A stretch of DNA of 64,000 nt, from assembly GCA_963702165.1 (NCBI GenBank), contig OY969722.1:1-64000 (forward strand). The letters are read 5' to 3'. The notes beneath the pieces were generated by a model. It was given only the letters and a program-made list of their open reading frames with translations, had not been told where the DNA came from and ran no database searches. This DNA comes from Terrimesophilobacter sp963702165 (GTDB lineage Bacteria > Actinomycetota > Actinomycetes > Actinomycetales > Microbacteriaceae). Positions 63,431-64,000 of this stretch are shown one piece after another. How positions within the stretch are numbered: the first letter of the stretch is position 1; each line of letters begins with the position of its first letter. Both the position numbers and the translations under genes were made by a program.

Positions 63431-64000
63431 TCACCCGTCCGCGTCTGGTAGCGCGACCGGCTCGGCCGGCTTTTCCGCAAGCGTCGAACGCTCCAGGGCG
63501 GCGCGGCTCAGCAGTGTCGCCCCGGCGACCGCCGCCGGCATCACGAACACAGCCGCGAACGGGATGAGGAACAGCAGGTAGACCGCCGCGCCGAAGCCGA
63601 CGGTCGTCGAGCGGCGCAGGGCGAGCATGCGGCGTCGTTCGCGCAGCCGGTGGCCCCGCCCGTCGAAGGCGAAGCCGCACAACTCCACGGCAAGGAACCA
63701 CCCGCCGAGCAGCGCGCTGAGCGCGGGCGCGAGAATCGTGCCGACGACGGGGATGAACCCGACCGCGAACACGCCCAGCCCTACGGCAGCGGTTGCCAGC
63801 AATAGCCCCAGCGCATTGCCGATGCCTCTGCGCAGTGACGTCCACGCCGACTCTCCAGGGTCATCCGGGACCCCACCGAGGCGCTGCTCGACATTGCGCC
63901 AGATCCGCTCGTAGAACGGGTCGCCGACCGCCAGCGTGATTGCGGTGAAGGTGTACACCGCGATCAGCAACGCCGCGAGCACGAGCGCGGCCGCCCCGGC
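63431..64000 (-). CDS. EI24-domain membrane protein (truncated by window edge)
   Basis: C-terminal 190 residues of a polytopic protein whose start lies beyond 64000. Segments ALVLAALLIAVYTFTAITLA, GDPFYERIWRNVEQRLGG, GNALGLLLATAAVGLGVFAV, GFIPVVGTILAPALSALLGG and the conserved ELCGFAFDGRGHRLRERRRM, MLALRRSTTVGFGAAVYLLF. This is the EI24/CysZ-like family (sulfate-permease-related fold). Ends with VALPDADG, 9 nt from the convergent oxygenase stop. Confidence 0.85.
   Translation of the reverse strand, partial: AGAAALVLAALLIAVYTFTAITLAVGDPFYERIWRNVEQRLGGVPDDPGESAWTSLRRGIGNALGLLLATAAVGLGVFAVGFIPVVGTILAPALSALLGGWFLAVELCGFAFDGRGHRLRERRRMLALRRSTTVGFGAAVYLLFLIPFAAVFVMPAAVAGATLLSRAALERSTLAEKPAEPVALPDADG

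Overview
The window is high-GC actinobacterial DNA, most likely from the family Microbacteriaceae. The main markers are two WhiB regulators, the mtrA-mtrB-lpqB block, DUF3499, a mycobacterial-type whiB2/manB/ahcY neighbourhood, a PdtaS-like kinase and a SecA without a C-terminal zinc finger. I see no rRNA, CRISPR array, insertion sequence or phage gene. There is one tRNA, tRNA-Lys(CTT). No gene-free stretch exceeds about 300 bases.

Region 1 (1-16.5 kb) is a cell-surface polysaccharide locus. It starts inside a tandem LGFP-repeat protein. A sugar aminotransferase and a WecF-like N-acetylfucosaminyltransferase follow. A leftward operon with one-base to four-base overlaps encodes an acetyltransferase, an aminotransferase, a Gfo/Idh oxidoreductase and a second acyltransferase, and probably makes an acetamido sugar nucleotide. 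Then come galE, a flippase, two tandem GDP-mannose dehydratase-type genes, two tandem O-antigen-ligase-type genes and manA.

Region 2 (16.6-31.4 kb) has a GlxA-type regulator, a second galE and then a conserved actinobacterial run: whiB2, a large GT2 membrane protein, DUF5719, a zincin-like protein, DUF3499, manB and ahcY. A four-gene valine/branched-chain catabolic operon follows. manA, manB, gmd and galE together supply GDP-mannose and UDP-galactose to the polysaccharide genes.

Region 3 (31.5-46.3 kb) holds RDD and SpoIIM-type membrane proteins. A 7.5 kb block of unrelated functions follows: fur-katA, dinB, a potassium channel, a GH15 hydrolase and an MFS exporter. After it lies the MoxR-DUF58-DUF4350-DUF4129 operon.

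Region 4 (46.4-64 kb) carries mtrAB-lpqB, comF, hpf, secA, an Rv3235-like protein, a CpaB/CpaE-like pair, a methyltransferase, pdtaS, whiB1, bcp, tRNA-Lys, a 2-oxoglutarate oxygenase and a truncated EI24 protein.

Two global features stand out. First, many otherwise well-conserved genes are frameshifted. Nearly all the breaks I could place are single-base insertions outside homopolymers, which points to uncorrected long-read errors rather than decay. Second, the intergenic spaces contain several distinct families of long inverted repeats. Three of these have three copies each in this window, with strictly conserved geometry. I regard these as the most interesting unexplained signal here.
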